Below, piece by piece: positions 25,826 through 33,230 of a stretch of 38,869 nucleotides of DNA (the stretch's first letter is position 1; the number at the start of each line of letters is the position of its first letter). This DNA is from Blautia schinkii (GTDB lineage Bacteria; Bacillota; Clostridia; Lachnospirales; Lachnospiraceae): the NCBI RefSeq assembly GCF_013304825.1, contig NZ_JAAWUO010000023.1, positions 1-38,869 on the forward strand, in the 5' to 3' direction. The notes beneath the pieces are model-generated. The model saw only the letters and a list, made by a program, of their open reading frames with translations, made no database searches and was not told the origin of the DNA. The position numbers were made by a program, and so were the translations under genes.

Positions 25826-26267
25826 AATGTTCCCTCCTGTCACACATAATCTGATAAAATTTCCCGATGGTCCGGATCATACTGTCTGCTTCTTCTTCGG
25901 AAATCTCTGAAAGATAGGGTGCCAGACTGCTGAAATAATCCTGGTCATACTTTCTGGAAAGATTCTCTCCTTTTTCTGTTATAGAGATGTAAGTAACGCG
26001 CCCGTCATCCGGAGACATGAGCTTCTGAAGATATCCCTTTGCCTCCATTTCTTTCACTGTTCTGGTGACACCGGGACGCGGCAGGTTCATGGCGTCACTG
26101 AGATCGGAAATCCTGATATCTTTTTTTTCCTTCTGCAGAGAGTGGATCACATCCAGATATTGAATATAGGACGGCATCACCCCTTGCGGCAGTGGCGGAA
26201 GCATATCCCGGATCCGCTTCGCCTGATAAAACGCATCAAACATCCGCTTGATCTTTTCATTTGTCAT
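25815..26267 (-). CDS. MarR-family transcriptional repressor
   Basis: This 150-aa regulator has the winged helix with the recognition region IRISDLSDAMNLPRPGVTRT, the wing LMSPDDGRVTYISITEKG and flanking dimer helices. I start at the ATG at 26267; a frame from 26282 begins inside the GAGGAG ribosome-binding site. It overlaps the MATE gene downstream and surely represses this operon. The promoter and an 11-bp-arm inverted repeat lie at 26281-26339. Confidence 0.93.
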   Translation of the reverse strand: MTNEKIKRMFDAFYQAKRIRDMLPPLPQGVMPSYIQYLDVIHSLQKEKKDIRISDLSDAMNLPRPGVTRTVKEMEAKGYLQKLMSPDDGRVTYISITEKGENLSRKYDQDYFSSLAPYLSEISEEEADSMIRTIGKFYQIMCDRREHYDK

Positions 26268-26280
26268 AAAAAAACTCCTC

Positions 26281-26318
26281 ATATAATTATCTTTGTTAAT
26301 TACTATTGATAATTATAT
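26281..26318. promoter_or_regulatory. Inverted repeat overlapping the marR -10: candidate MarR operator
   Basis: ATATAATTATC (26281-26291) and GATAATTATAT (26308-26318) form perfect 11-bp arms with a 16-bp spacer. The right arm covers the -10 box of the marR promoter. Confidence 0.65.
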
Positions 26319-26339
26319 AAGGAATTTATGGTTTGTCAA
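26312..26339 (-). promoter_or_regulatory. Promoter of the marR-MATE operon
   Basis: Consensus TTGACA (26339-26334) and TATAAT (26317-26312) on the minus strand, 16 bp apart. Such a strong promoter needs a repressor, consistent with the overlapping operator. Confidence 0.8.
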
Positions 26340-26380
26340 GCATGTTTTACTTTTCTGTCATAAAGTAACTTTCTATTACT

Positions 26381-27754
26381 CTATGCTTCCAATGCCTCTT
26401 TCAGAGAAGCTTCAAAGATCTCAAGTCCTTTCTCCATCTGCTCATCCGTCATGGTAAGTGGTGCAAGGAAACGTACCACATTGCCTGCTGTTCCGCAGTT
26501 CTCAAGAAGGAGACCTTTCTGGATCGCATTCTGGATCAGCTTGGCAGTAAGTTCTGTTGCTGGCTCTTTTGTTTCTTTGTCTTTTACAAGCTCGATACCG
26601 ATCATTGCGCCAAGGCCTCGTACATCACCGATCACCGGATATTTCTCATGAAGCTCTTTGTAGCGTTTCATGACGGTCTCACCGATATGTCTTGCCTTTC
26701 CTGCATAATCATCACGTTTCATGATATCCATAACAGCCAGTGCTGCTGCACAGGATACCGGGTTTCCACAGAAGGTTCCTCCGATAGTTCCTGCAGGTGC
26801 CGCATCCATGATCTCGGCTCTTGCTGTGATCGCGGAGATCGGAAGTCCTGCGCCAAGGGATTTCGCAGTTGTGATAATATCCGGTGCTGCGCCTGCTTCT
26901 GCCCAGTACTCAGATGCATAATATTTACCTGTTCTGCAGTTACCACACTGAACCTCATCTGCGATCATCAGGATTCCGTTGTCATCGCAGATCTTGCGGA
27001 CTGCTTTAACCCACTCGATGGGTGCCGGGATAAATCCACCTTCGCCCTGAAACGGCTCAACGATCATGCAGGCAATCTCACTTGCAGGTGCGCCCTCGTC
27101 AAAGATTCTCTGAAGCTCATCAATGTAATACTGAATTGCCTCTTCCTCTGTATATCCTTTTGGTGCACGGTATACATATGGATATGGTGCACGAAAGATT
27201 CCTGCCGGGAACGGTCCCATGCCTACTGCATAGGCTTTTTTTGCTGTCAGTGCCATGGTCAGGTTTGTTCTTCCGTGGAAAGCGCCTGTGAAGCAGATCA
27301 CACCGCTTCTTTTTGTGAATGCTTTTGCGATCTTGATCGCGTTCTCATCGCACTCTGCACCGGAGTTTGCGAAGTATGTTTTTTTCACATCTCCTTTGCA
27401 CGGCATGATCTCATTTAATCTTTCAGCCAGTGTTACATAGCCATCGTGTACATATACATTGAAAATGGTATGAAAATATTTTTCCGTCTGTTTTTTTACT
27501 GCTTCAATGACTTCCGGATGGGAATATCCGATATTCAGTACTCCCACACCGCCAACCCAGTCGAGGAATTTATTTCCGTCCATATCTTCAAACATGGCTC
27601 CAGATCCCTGCTTGATACAGATCGGATATGTTTTTCCGCAAAGTGCTTTCGGGATTGCCCCGTCTCTTCTGTCAAGAAGTTCTTTTGATTTCGGTCCTGG
27701 AACCTGTGCGGTTACGATCTCCGGTAATGCGGTTGCTAATTCTGCTGTTGTCAT
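26381..27754 (-). CDS. Class III aminotransferase, 4-aminobutyrate (GabT)-like
   Basis: This 457-aa PLP enzyme has the class III layout: the phosphate-binding NSGAECDENAIKIAK, the FHGRTNLTMALT loop, IVEPFQGEGGFIPAP, the cofactor Asp in LMIADEVQCG and catalytic Lys in TTAKSLGAGLP. The sequence resembles 4-aminobutyrate/5-aminovalerate transaminases more than acetylornithine enzymes, but the amine donor cannot be fixed by eye. AAAGGAGGAG precedes the ATG. A PucR-type regulator lies upstream on the same strand. Between them are a palindrome (27959-27975), a strong promoter (27909-27936) and a leader terminator (27827-27864), so the gene seems tightly controlled. No succinate-semialdehyde dehydrogenase is present. 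Confidence 0.9.
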   Translation of the reverse strand: MTTAELATALPEIVTAQVPGPKSKELLDRRDGAIPKALCGKTYPICIKQGSGAMFEDMDGNKFLDWVGGVGVLNIGYSHPEVIEAVKKQTEKYFHTIFNVYVHDGYVTLAERLNEIMPCKGDVKKTYFANSGAECDENAIKIAKAFTKRSGVICFTGAFHGRTNLTMALTAKKAYAVGMGPFPAGIFRAPYPYVYRAPKGYTEEEAIQYYIDELQRIFDEGAPASEIACMIVEPFQGEGGFIPAPIEWVKAVRKICDDNGILMIADEVQCGNCRTGKYYASEYWAEAGAAPDIITTAKSLGAGLPISAITARAEIMDAAPAGTIGGTFCGNPVSCAAALAVMDIMKRDDYAGKARHIGETVMKRYKELHEKYPVIGDVRGLGAMIGIELVKDKETKEPATELTAKLIQNAIQKGLLLENCGTAGNVVRFLAPLTMTDEQMEKGLEIFEASLKEALEA

Positions 27755-27826
27755 AATACTTCTCCTCCTTTATCTGGTCACGGTTTTTCTGCCTGCCGGA
27801 CTCCTCTCGGAGTTCTCTTCGGAAGC

Positions 27827-27864
27827 AAAAAAACAGACGCCGGATGTATTATCATCCGACGCCT
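27827..27864 (-). terminator. Strong terminator inside the gabT-like leader
   Basis: On the minus strand a 12-bp stem (27864-27853 with 27846-27835, two G-U pairs) and 6-nt loop are followed by seven T. It lies downstream of the predicted promoter (start near 27902) and 73 bp before the gabT-like ATG, so it would act as an attenuator. If the promoter call is wrong it ends the pucR transcript instead. Confidence 0.8.
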
Positions 27865-27908
27865 TTGTCGTTTATCTGCTATGTTGTTTTGTTTTTTGAT
27901 TTAGGTAG

Positions 27909-27936
27909 ATTATAGCATTTTCCGGTATGAAATCAA
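27909..27936 (-). promoter_or_regulatory. Promoter of the gabT-like gene
   Basis: On the minus strand TTGATT (27936-27931) and a perfect TATAAT (27914-27909) are 16 bp apart. Confidence 0.7.
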
Positions 27937-27958
27937 TAGGCCTTGTGTTGCATATTTT

Positions 27959-27975
27959 TTGTGCACAGTGCACAA
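27959..27975. promoter_or_regulatory. Palindromic operator, probably for the PucR-type regulator
   Basis: TTGTGCAC and GTGCACAA are perfect 8-bp arms around one central base at 27967. The centre lies about 65 bp upstream of the predicted gabT start, a typical activator position, and next to the pucR-type gene. Confidence 0.6.
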
Positions 27976-28012
27976 TTTAAAATTCCAACTTCTCTGCTGC
28001 TGCCTCTGCCTG

Positions 28013-29221
28013 TTATTCCCGATTTCTATATCGGCTGATCATAAATGCCATCTTCATTTCCAGACAGGTATCCAGATTTTCAAGATCACAGCTTAGGATC
28101 TCCCTGATTTTTTTCAGACGGTAATTAAGGGTATTACGGTGAAGAAACATCGCCTCTGCCGTCTTTTTGGCATTGCAACTGCAATTCAGATAATTCTCCA
28201 GAGTTTCGTGTAAGTTTCCATCATTCAATTCATCTGCCTGCAACAACTTTCCAATCTTTTCATCCACATAAGCATCCAAGATTCTGGAATCATCCACGTG
28301 CGAGATCAGTGTATAAATCCCCTGATCCCTGTAAAAAAATATCTGCCCTTTCAAGCCGGAAACTTCTGCCGCCCGAAGTGCCGCAGAAGCTTCATTTCTG
28401 CTATTTTTCACTTCATCCAGATATGCCCTGCTGTTTCCTACACCGATCATAAGATTGATCCTATATTCCCGCTGTGCCCGGTCCACGATCCTGACAAAAA
28501 TCTCTTTTATATGGCTTTCCTCTGCATCTTTGTCCGGGATCAGCGCAAGGATGGAACCTGCCTGTGGAAGAATCAGAATATCCTGCTTTATGTATCTGGA
28601 AAATTCCGCACGGATCATACTCTTTACATTCCGCCCAGCTGCCAGAGAATCATCGTTTTCCCATCCGCTTTCTCCATTTTCCGAAGCAAAGGCAAACTCC
28701 GCCACAAAAAAACTTCCTTCCAGATCAATGTTCAGATATCTGGCCTGTGCCATCACACGCTCCCTGCTTAAATGTTCTGCATCCAGAATAGAGGAAAACA
28801 GCTGCTCTGCGGCGTTTCTGTCGTTCTCTTCCAGCACGAGTTTCCGGCAGATGATCTGTGAGAGGTCGATCAGCGGATACTTTTCCGGCAGCTCAAACAA
28901 TGGAAGATTTTTTTCCTCACAATACTCTATCAATTCTTCGGAAATCTGTCCTTCATTGATGCCCAATGCTGTGATTCTGTATTCATACATCTGATGGATC
29001 AATGTCATCAGTTTCTTGCTGTCATCTGTGACACTTGGGTTTGTCAGAACTACAAATTCGTCTCCGTGGATGTAATTTTCGATCTTATATTCGCTTTTTA
29101 CACATTGCAGACAGTCCGCAAAATAAATCCACCGGACAGACTTCTGCAAACCGTTTTCTCCTGCTTTCAGCTTCAGAACCTCTGTAAGTTCCGGAATCTG
29201 CATCATATCTTTACAATTCAT
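28013..29221 (-). CDS. PucR/CdaR-family transcriptional regulator
   Basis: This 402-aa protein has an N-terminal PucR-like ligand region (about 1-125, with VVLTNPSV and LGINEGQISEELIEYCEEKN), a central GGDEF-like CdaR domain (about 150-300) and a C-terminal PucR helix-turn-helix (about 345-395, with NAKKTAEAMFLHRNTLNYRL). Members usually activate catabolic genes for purines, amino acids or GABA. The likely target is the gabT-like gene immediately downstream. GAGGAG before the ATG overlaps the stop of the MGMT gene; the two are six bases apart and probably co-transcribed. Confidence 0.9.
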   Translation of the reverse strand: MNCKDMMQIPELTEVLKLKAGENGLQKSVRWIYFADCLQCVKSEYKIENYIHGDEFVVLTNPSVTDDSKKLMTLIHQMYEYRITALGINEGQISEELIEYCEEKNLPLFELPEKYPLIDLSQIICRKLVLEENDRNAAEQLFSSILDAEHLSRERVMAQARYLNIDLEGSFFVAEFAFASENGESGWENDDSLAAGRNVKSMIRAEFSRYIKQDILILPQAGSILALIPDKDAEESHIKEIFVRIVDRAQREYRINLMIGVGNSRAYLDEVKNSRNEASAALRAAEVSGLKGQIFFYRDQGIYTLISHVDDSRILDAYVDEKIGKLLQADELNDGNLHETLENYLNCSCNAKKTAEAMFLHRNTLNYRLKKIREILSCDLENLDTCLEMKMAFMISRYRNRE

Positions 29222-29227
29222 AAACCG

Positions 29228-29536
29228 TTACTCCTCCCACTGGTAATGTTTCATATCCACACATCCATTGGTTTTAAATTCTATGCCTTCATCTTCCAGC
29301 AGGATTTTCTGCTCTCTCCAGCCTGGTGCAGTACGCCCTGCATGGTTCACAACTCTGTGGCAGGGATACTTCCCATAAAATTCTGCCATACCTAAGACTT
29401 TTCCTACAAGACGTGAATTTTTATCCCGGCCAATCAGACGTGCGATCTGTCCGTAGGAGGCCACTTTTCCTTCCGGTATTTCTTCCACTACGGACAGTAT
29501 CTCGTAAATCAGATCCTCATCCAGTATTTTTCCCAT
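29228..29536 (-). CDS. Short MGMT-family protein (alkyl-DNA repair type)
   Basis: This 102-aa protein consists only of the DNA-binding/active-site domain of O6-alkylguanine-DNA alkyltransferases: IPEGKVASYGQIARLIG for the helix-turn-helix and Cys59 in KYPCHRVVN. Alkyltransferase-like (ATL) proteins of this size usually have Trp in place of Cys; here the Cys is kept, so methyl transfer remains possible. I start at the ATG at 29536, preceded by GGAGGAAAG. It lies between a full-size Ogt gene and pucR. Confidence 0.85.
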   Translation of the reverse strand: MGKILDEDLIYEILSVVEEIPEGKVASYGQIARLIGRDKNSRLVGKVLGMAEFYGKYPCHRVVNHAGRTAPGWREQKILLEDEGIEFKTNGCVDMKHYQWEE

Positions 29537-29643
29537 GATCTTTCCTCCGCAATCCTGCTGGCAATTTTCATAGCATGCTTTCATAAATAAAATATCTGTC
29601 TTTTCTTGGATGTCTGCACCAGACCGTCCTCTCAGCCGGAGTT

Positions 29644-30177
29644 TTACAGTGCAGTTCCTTTCTTTGGAACAAATAAACGGCTCATATCTGTATGTTCCAG
29701 CTTAAGAAGTGAAATTTTTTTGTCAATTCCTCCGGCGTATCCTGTCAGGCTTCCATTTGTTCCTACGACTCGATGGCAGGGAATGATAATGGAAATTTCA
29801 TTATGTCCAACCGCACCGCCTACTGCCTGGGCCGACATCTGGGAAGTATTTTTCATCACTGCAATTCTGCGCGCAATTTCTCCATATGTGATTGTCTGTC
29901 CGTAAGGGATCTGTAATAAAATCTTCCACACTTCCTGTCTGAATACTGAGCCGATGGGATGAAGTGGCGGAGTAAATTTCGGTTCTTCACCGGAGAAATA
30001 TACGTCCAGCCATTTTTTTGCTTCTGTGAGAATTTTCGTTTCCTGTGGAACATAATCTTCCGGAAGTGTATTTGCAAAATATTTCTGTCCTTCAAACCAT
30101 AGGCCGGTAAGTCCGATTTCATCTGCGGCAAGCAAAATATCTCCGATTAGTGATTTATATTTGCATGTGTATACCAT
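29644..30177 (-). CDS. ogt: Methylated-DNA--protein-cysteine methyltransferase
   Basis: This 177-aa suicide repair enzyme moves alkyl groups from O6-alkylguanine to its own Cys134 (IIPCHRVVGTNGSLTGYAGG). An N-terminal ribonuclease-like domain (about 1-75) precedes FRQEVWKILLQIPYGQTITYGEIA. I prefer the ATG at 30177, preceded by GTGGGGGA, over one six codons earlier (30195). The second, short MGMT-family gene lies 107 bp downstream. Confidence 0.92.
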   Translation of the reverse strand: MVYTCKYKSLIGDILLAADEIGLTGLWFEGQKYFANTLPEDYVPQETKILTEAKKWLDVYFSGEEPKFTPPLHPIGSVFRQEVWKILLQIPYGQTITYGEIARRIAVMKNTSQMSAQAVGGAVGHNEISIIIPCHRVVGTNGSLTGYAGGIDKKISLLKLEHTDMSRLFVPKKGTAL

Positions 30178-30235
30178 ATTTTCCCCCACTTTCATTTATC
30201 TCTACAATTTTTTCTAATTAAATTTCTGTATCATC

Positions 30236-30486
30236 TTAAAAAAACACTTTTCGCTTATACATATAGAATTTTCTTACCTGACCTGCCTTTTCCAATATCA
30301 GCTCCTGCAGTTTTTCATCCAATTCCCGTTTTTTATCTTCGGATAACTGTACCCAGTCATCGGTAAGTCTGGCCATTTCCCGGATTACATCTTCATAGCC
30401 GTTAAGCCCCGCTACTGACATTCCACGGAAGCATAGAATGATTTCAGATCAATAGCTATATAGATATGTTCTTCTTTTTTATCCAT
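30236..30486 (-). pseudogene. Deletion scar: start of a Y-family DNA polymerase joined to the end of a YolD-like gene
   Basis: From GGAGGTGT and an ATG at 30486 the sequence reads MDKKEEHIYIAIDLKSFYAS then VECQ and a TAG (codon 25). IAIDLKSFYASVEC is the conserved N-terminus of Y-family (DinB/UmuC-type, ImpB/MucB/SamB) polymerases. In the next frame the sequence continues as VAGLNGYEDVIREMARLTDD and ELDEKLQEL, characteristic of YolD-like proteins, which usually follow such polymerase genes. The YolD part is also cut short, ending at 30236. About 1.3 kb seems deleted between the two. The 61-aa frame 30236-30421 may still be open but is unlikely to function. Confidence 0.8.
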
Positions 30487-30567
30487 GGACACACCTCCGG
30501 AAATTTTTTCTTTTCTTATTATATCAGAAAATGTGTTCGATTATAGATTTTTTTCTCTTTTTATGCA

Positions 30568-30605
30568 AAAAAACTCCTCCGGTTTTACTGCCGGAGGAGT
30601 TTTTT
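30568..30605. terminator. Bidirectional terminator after brnA
   Basis: A perfect 15-bp stem (30568-30582 with 30591-30605) with an 8-nt loop is flanked by A and T runs. On the minus strand it follows the brnA stop (30611) by five bases and ends the brnTA operon. Confidence 0.9.
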
Positions 30606-30610
30606 CCATT

Positions 30611-30790
30611 TTATGCGTTTTTCTTTCGATTTCGCTGTATCACACTGCTTTTAAAAGCTTTATACATTGCTGGTGACAATTCTGGTGCATCTTCATCTGG
30701 TACAATTGGTGATTTTTTTGCATTCATAACTTCCTGTATTTGCTCTTTTGTCGGCTTCTGCCCTTTATTAATAGTAAATGTTTTGATCAT
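30611..30790 (-). CDS. brnA: BrnA-type antitoxin
   Basis: This 59-aa protein reads MIKTFTINKGQKPTKEQIQE at the start and SPIVPDEDAPELSPAMYKAF in the middle. The PDEDAPELSP stretch is the hallmark of BrnA antitoxins, which neutralise BrnT and repress the operon; the DNA-binding part in family members is a ribbon-helix-helix. A GGAGG lies before the ATG at 30790, inside the 3' end of brnT; the genes overlap by 23 bp. Confidence 0.85.
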   Translation of the reverse strand: MIKTFTINKGQKPTKEQIQEVMNAKKSPIVPDEDAPELSPAMYKAFKSSVIQRNRKKNA

Positions 30791-31046
30791 AATAGAGCCT
30801 CCTCTCTGATTCCGTTGCCAACCTAGCTGAGATCAATCGAATGTTTTCTTTTCTTTCGGTAAACACCACAAATAAAACTTCACCAACACATCCTATAGCA
30901 ATATATCTGTCTTCTTCTGTACTGTGCTCAAAATCATACATTTCTATGTAGTTCTTATCTTGAAATACATATGCTGCAGTTTCGAATGATATCTTATGTT
31001 TTTTCTGATTGATCAGATTCTTTCCCTGATCCCACTCAAATTTCAA
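30768..31046 (-). CDS. brnT: BrnT-family ribonuclease toxin
   Basis: This 92-aa protein begins KFEWDQGKNLINQKKHKISF, the conserved BrnT start (FEWDxxKxxxNxxKHxxxF), with later AIGCVGEVLFVVFTER and IRLISARLATESERRLY. BrnT is a RelE-fold ribonuclease that stops translation. The His and Arg residues typical of the active surface are present, so it looks intact. AGGAG precedes the ATG at 31046. Partner brnA follows with an overlap. Confidence 0.92.
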   Translation of the reverse strand: MKFEWDQGKNLINQKKHKISFETAAYVFQDKNYIEMYDFEHSTEEDRYIAIGCVGEVLFVVFTERKENIRLISARLATESERRLYYDQNIYY

Positions 31047-31076
31047 TTAATCACTCTCCTGCTTTTTTCTAAGTAT

Positions 31077-31128
31077 ATCATACATGGAATTTTCAGACTA
31101 GTAAAATAATTATAAACAATATTATAAT
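31077..31128 (-). promoter_or_regulatory. Promoter and possible operator of brnTA
   Basis: On the minus strand TTTACT (31105-31100) and TATGAT (31082-31077) are 17 bp apart. Just upstream, ATTATAA (31109-31115) and TTATAAT (31122-31128) are inverted arms six bases apart, a candidate site for autorepression, although such AT-rich repeats can occur by chance. Confidence 0.5.
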
Positions 31129-31136
31129 AGTATAAG

Positions 31137-31178
31137 AAAAAGCGGCAGAGCCTCTATTTTTGCAGGCTCTACCGCTTT
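31137..31178 (-). terminator. Terminator of the fhs gene
   Basis: On the minus strand a 15-bp stem (31178-31164 with 31153-31139, one G-U pair) is followed by TTTTTCTT. It lies 31 bp after the fhs stop at 31210. Confidence 0.88.
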
Positions 31179-31209
31179 CTATCTGAATTCCCCTCAAAAA
31201 ATCTTTATA

Positions 31210-32895
31210 TTAGAACAGTCCTGTGATCTTACCGCTCTCGTCTACGTCGATCTTGGTTGCTGCCGGTACTTTCGGAAGTCCTGGCATGGTCATGATCTCA
31301 CCTGTCAGTGCAACAATAAATCCTGCACCTGCGGAAATCTTAAGATTTCTTACTGTTACCTCGAAATCTGTCGGAGCACCAAGCTTTGTCTGGTCATCTG
31401 TTAAGCTGTACTGGGTCTTAGCTACACAGATCGGGCAGTTGCCAAATCCAAGTGCCTCCAGCTGTTTCGCCTGCTTCTGGGCATTTGCTGTAAGAACCAC
31501 TTTCTTTCCACCGTAAACCTTCTGTACGATCTGGTTCAGCTTATCCTCGATGGAGCCTTCCAGTTCATAAGCATATGTGAAGTCATTCGGCTCTTCAACA
31601 AGACGGATTACTTCCTCAGCGAGCTTGATTCCGCCTTCGCCACCTTTTGCCCATACCTCGGAAAGTGCTACGTTTACGCCAAGCTCCTTACATTTTGCTT
31701 CCACAAAATCAAGCTCTGCCTTGGTATCGGTCGGGAATGCGTTAATAGCTACCACACATGGAAGCTTGTATACATTTTTGATATTGCTTACATGCTTCAG
31801 AAGGTTCGGGATACCCTTTTCAAGCGCCTCAAGGTTCTCATTGTTAAGATCCGCTTTTGCAACGCCACCGTTGTATTTCAGGGCACGTACGGTTGCTACG
31901 ATAACAACTGCACTTGGTGTAAGACCTGCCATACGGCACTTGATATCCAGGAATTTCTCTGCTCCAAGGTCTGCACCGAAGCCAGCCTCTGTGATCGCGT
32001 AATCAGCAAGCTTCATAGCCATCTTTGTAGCTGTTACGGAGTTACATCCGTGAGCGATGTTTGCGAATGGTCCGCCGTGAACGATCGCCGGAACATGCTC
32101 CAGTGTCTGAACAAGGTTTGGTTTCAGAGCGTCCTTCAAAAGTGCTGTCATAGCACCCTCTGCGTGAAGGTCTCCTGCTGTTACCGGTTTCTGCTCAGCA
32201 ACCTTGCCATAAGTGTATCCGATGATGATTCTGGAAAGTCTCTCTTTCAGATCTTTGATATCACTTGCCAGACAGAGAACTGCCATGATCTCAGATGCTA
32301 CAGTGATGTCGTAACCGTCCTCACGCGGCATACCGTTTGTTCTTCCGCCAAGTCCGTCTACTACATTACGAAGCTGACGGTCGTTCATATCCACGCAACG
32401 TCTCCATGTGATCTTTCTCGGGTCGATATTCAGCTCATTACCCTGGAAGATATGGTTGTCGATCATTGCTGCAAGAAGGTTGTTTGCCGCACCGATCGCA
32501 TGAAAATCACCGGTAAAATGAAGGTTGATATCCTCCATCGGAACTACCTGTGCATAGCCGCCGCCTGCTGCACCGCCTTTGACACCGAATACCGGTCCCA
32601 GGGATGGCTCACGAAGAGCTACCATAACGTTCTTTCCAAGCTTCTGCATTCCATCTGCAAGACCTACGGTTGTAGTCGTTTTTCCCTCACCTGCCGGTGT
32701 CGGGTTGATGGCTGTTACAAGGATCAGCTTTCCGTCTTTTTTGTCTGTTTCTTTCAGAAGATTATAGTCGATCTTTGCTTTATATTTACCGTACTGCTCC
32801 AGATACTTGTCATCAATACCTGCTTTCTCCGCAATCTTGGTAATTGGCTCCATTGTGCACTCCTGTGCGATCTCGATGTCACTTTTGAATCCCAT
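31210..32895 (-). CDS. fhs: Formate--tetrahydrofolate ligase
   Basis: This 561-aa enzyme joins formate to tetrahydrofolate using ATP to give 10-formyl-THF, for purine synthesis and, in acetogens, the methyl branch of the Wood-Ljungdahl pathway. The P-loop is at 67-75 (TPAGEGKTT), and family stretches such as [14 protein letters not shown] and [14 protein letters not shown] are present. The length is normal. I start at the ATG at 32895 with AAAGGAG before it. The 5' leader carries a ZTP riboswitch and terminator (32942-33050), so the gene is switched on when ZTP/ZMP reports 10-formyl-THF shortage. No other folate-pathway genes are adjacent. Confidence 0.97.
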   Translation of the reverse strand: MGFKSDIEIAQECTMEPITKIAEKAGIDDKYLEQYGKYKAKIDYNLLKETDKKDGKLILVTAINPTPAGEGKTTTTVGLADGMQKLGKNVMVALREPSLGPVFGVKGGAAGGGYAQVVPMEDINLHFTGDFHAIGAANNLLAAMIDNHIFQGNELNIDPRKITWRRCVDMNDRQLRNVVDGLGGRTNGMPREDGYDITVASEIMAVLCLASDIKDLKERLSRIIIGYTYGKVAEQKPVTAGDLHAEGAMTALLKDALKPNLVQTLEHVPAIVHGGPFANIAHGCNSVTATKMAMKLADYAITEAGFGADLGAEKFLDIKCRMAGLTPSAVVIVATVRALKYNGGVAKADLNNENLEALEKGIPNLLKHVSNIKNVYKLPCVVAINAFPTDTKAELDFVEAKCKELGVNVALSEVWAKGGEGGIKLAEEVIRLVEEPNDFTYAYELEGSIEDKLNQIVQKVYGGKKVVLTANAQKQAKQLEALGFGNCPICVAKTQYSLTDDQTKLGAPTDFEVTVRNLKISAGAGFIVALTGEIMTMPGLPKVPAATKIDVDESGKITGLF

Positions 32896-32941
32896 AATGT
32901 TCTCCTTTCTCCGCAGCAACCGTCCGGATCTTTTTATCCCA

Positions 32942-33050
32942 TAAAAAAGAGCAGTATCTGAATTTCTTCAAATACTGCCCAGACGGTCGACTCATCGAAT
33001 CTCCGGCTCCCTCGTGGTTATCCCACAATTCCGTCAGTCACCGAAGACTT
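32942..33050 (-). promoter_or_regulatory. ZTP riboswitch with terminator platform
   Basis: The minus strand carries the pfl/ZTP hallmarks in order: GTGACTGACGGAA, GTGGGATAACCACGAGGGAG, and CCGTCTGGGCA. A terminator follows directly: stem 32978-32967 with 32962-32951, then TCTTTTTTAT. The 3' part of the aptamer (GGGCA) overlaps the terminator stem, so binding of ZTP or ZMP should prevent termination and allow fhs expression. fhs is one of the classic genes under this riboswitch. Confidence 0.93.
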
Positions 33051-33068
33051 TATTAATTTGATAATTGA

Positions 33069-33097
33069 ATACTAACATATTTATTAGTACTTGTCAA
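33069..33097 (-). promoter_or_regulatory. Promoter of fhs
   Basis: On the minus strand TTGACA (33097-33092) and TAGTAT (33074-33069) are 17 bp apart, with the start near 33062 just before the aptamer. Farther upstream lies a TCACTTTTAAAGTGA palindrome at 33119-33133 of unknown role. Confidence 0.75.
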
Positions 33098-33230
33098 GAA
33101 ATTATCAAATTATTTTTTTCACTTTTAAAGTGAGCTGAGTTTAATTTTCTGAATTATTTCAGTTTTCCATACTATTCATCAGATACTGGACGTTATAAGG
33201 AAAACACTGTTTTTCGTCAATTAACGTAAA

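Noticed and set aside
26648..27418. A 256-codon plus-strand frame rich in Cys
   Set aside because: Antisense shadow of the aminotransferase gene.
31792..32961. A 389-codon plus-strand open frame rich in Cys
   Set aside because: It is antisense to fhs, and ends inside the riboswitch. It reflects the codon bias of fhs.
32942..33050. Tetrahydrofolate riboswitch
   Set aside because: A folate gene follows, but the conserved segments are those of the ZTP (pfl) class.
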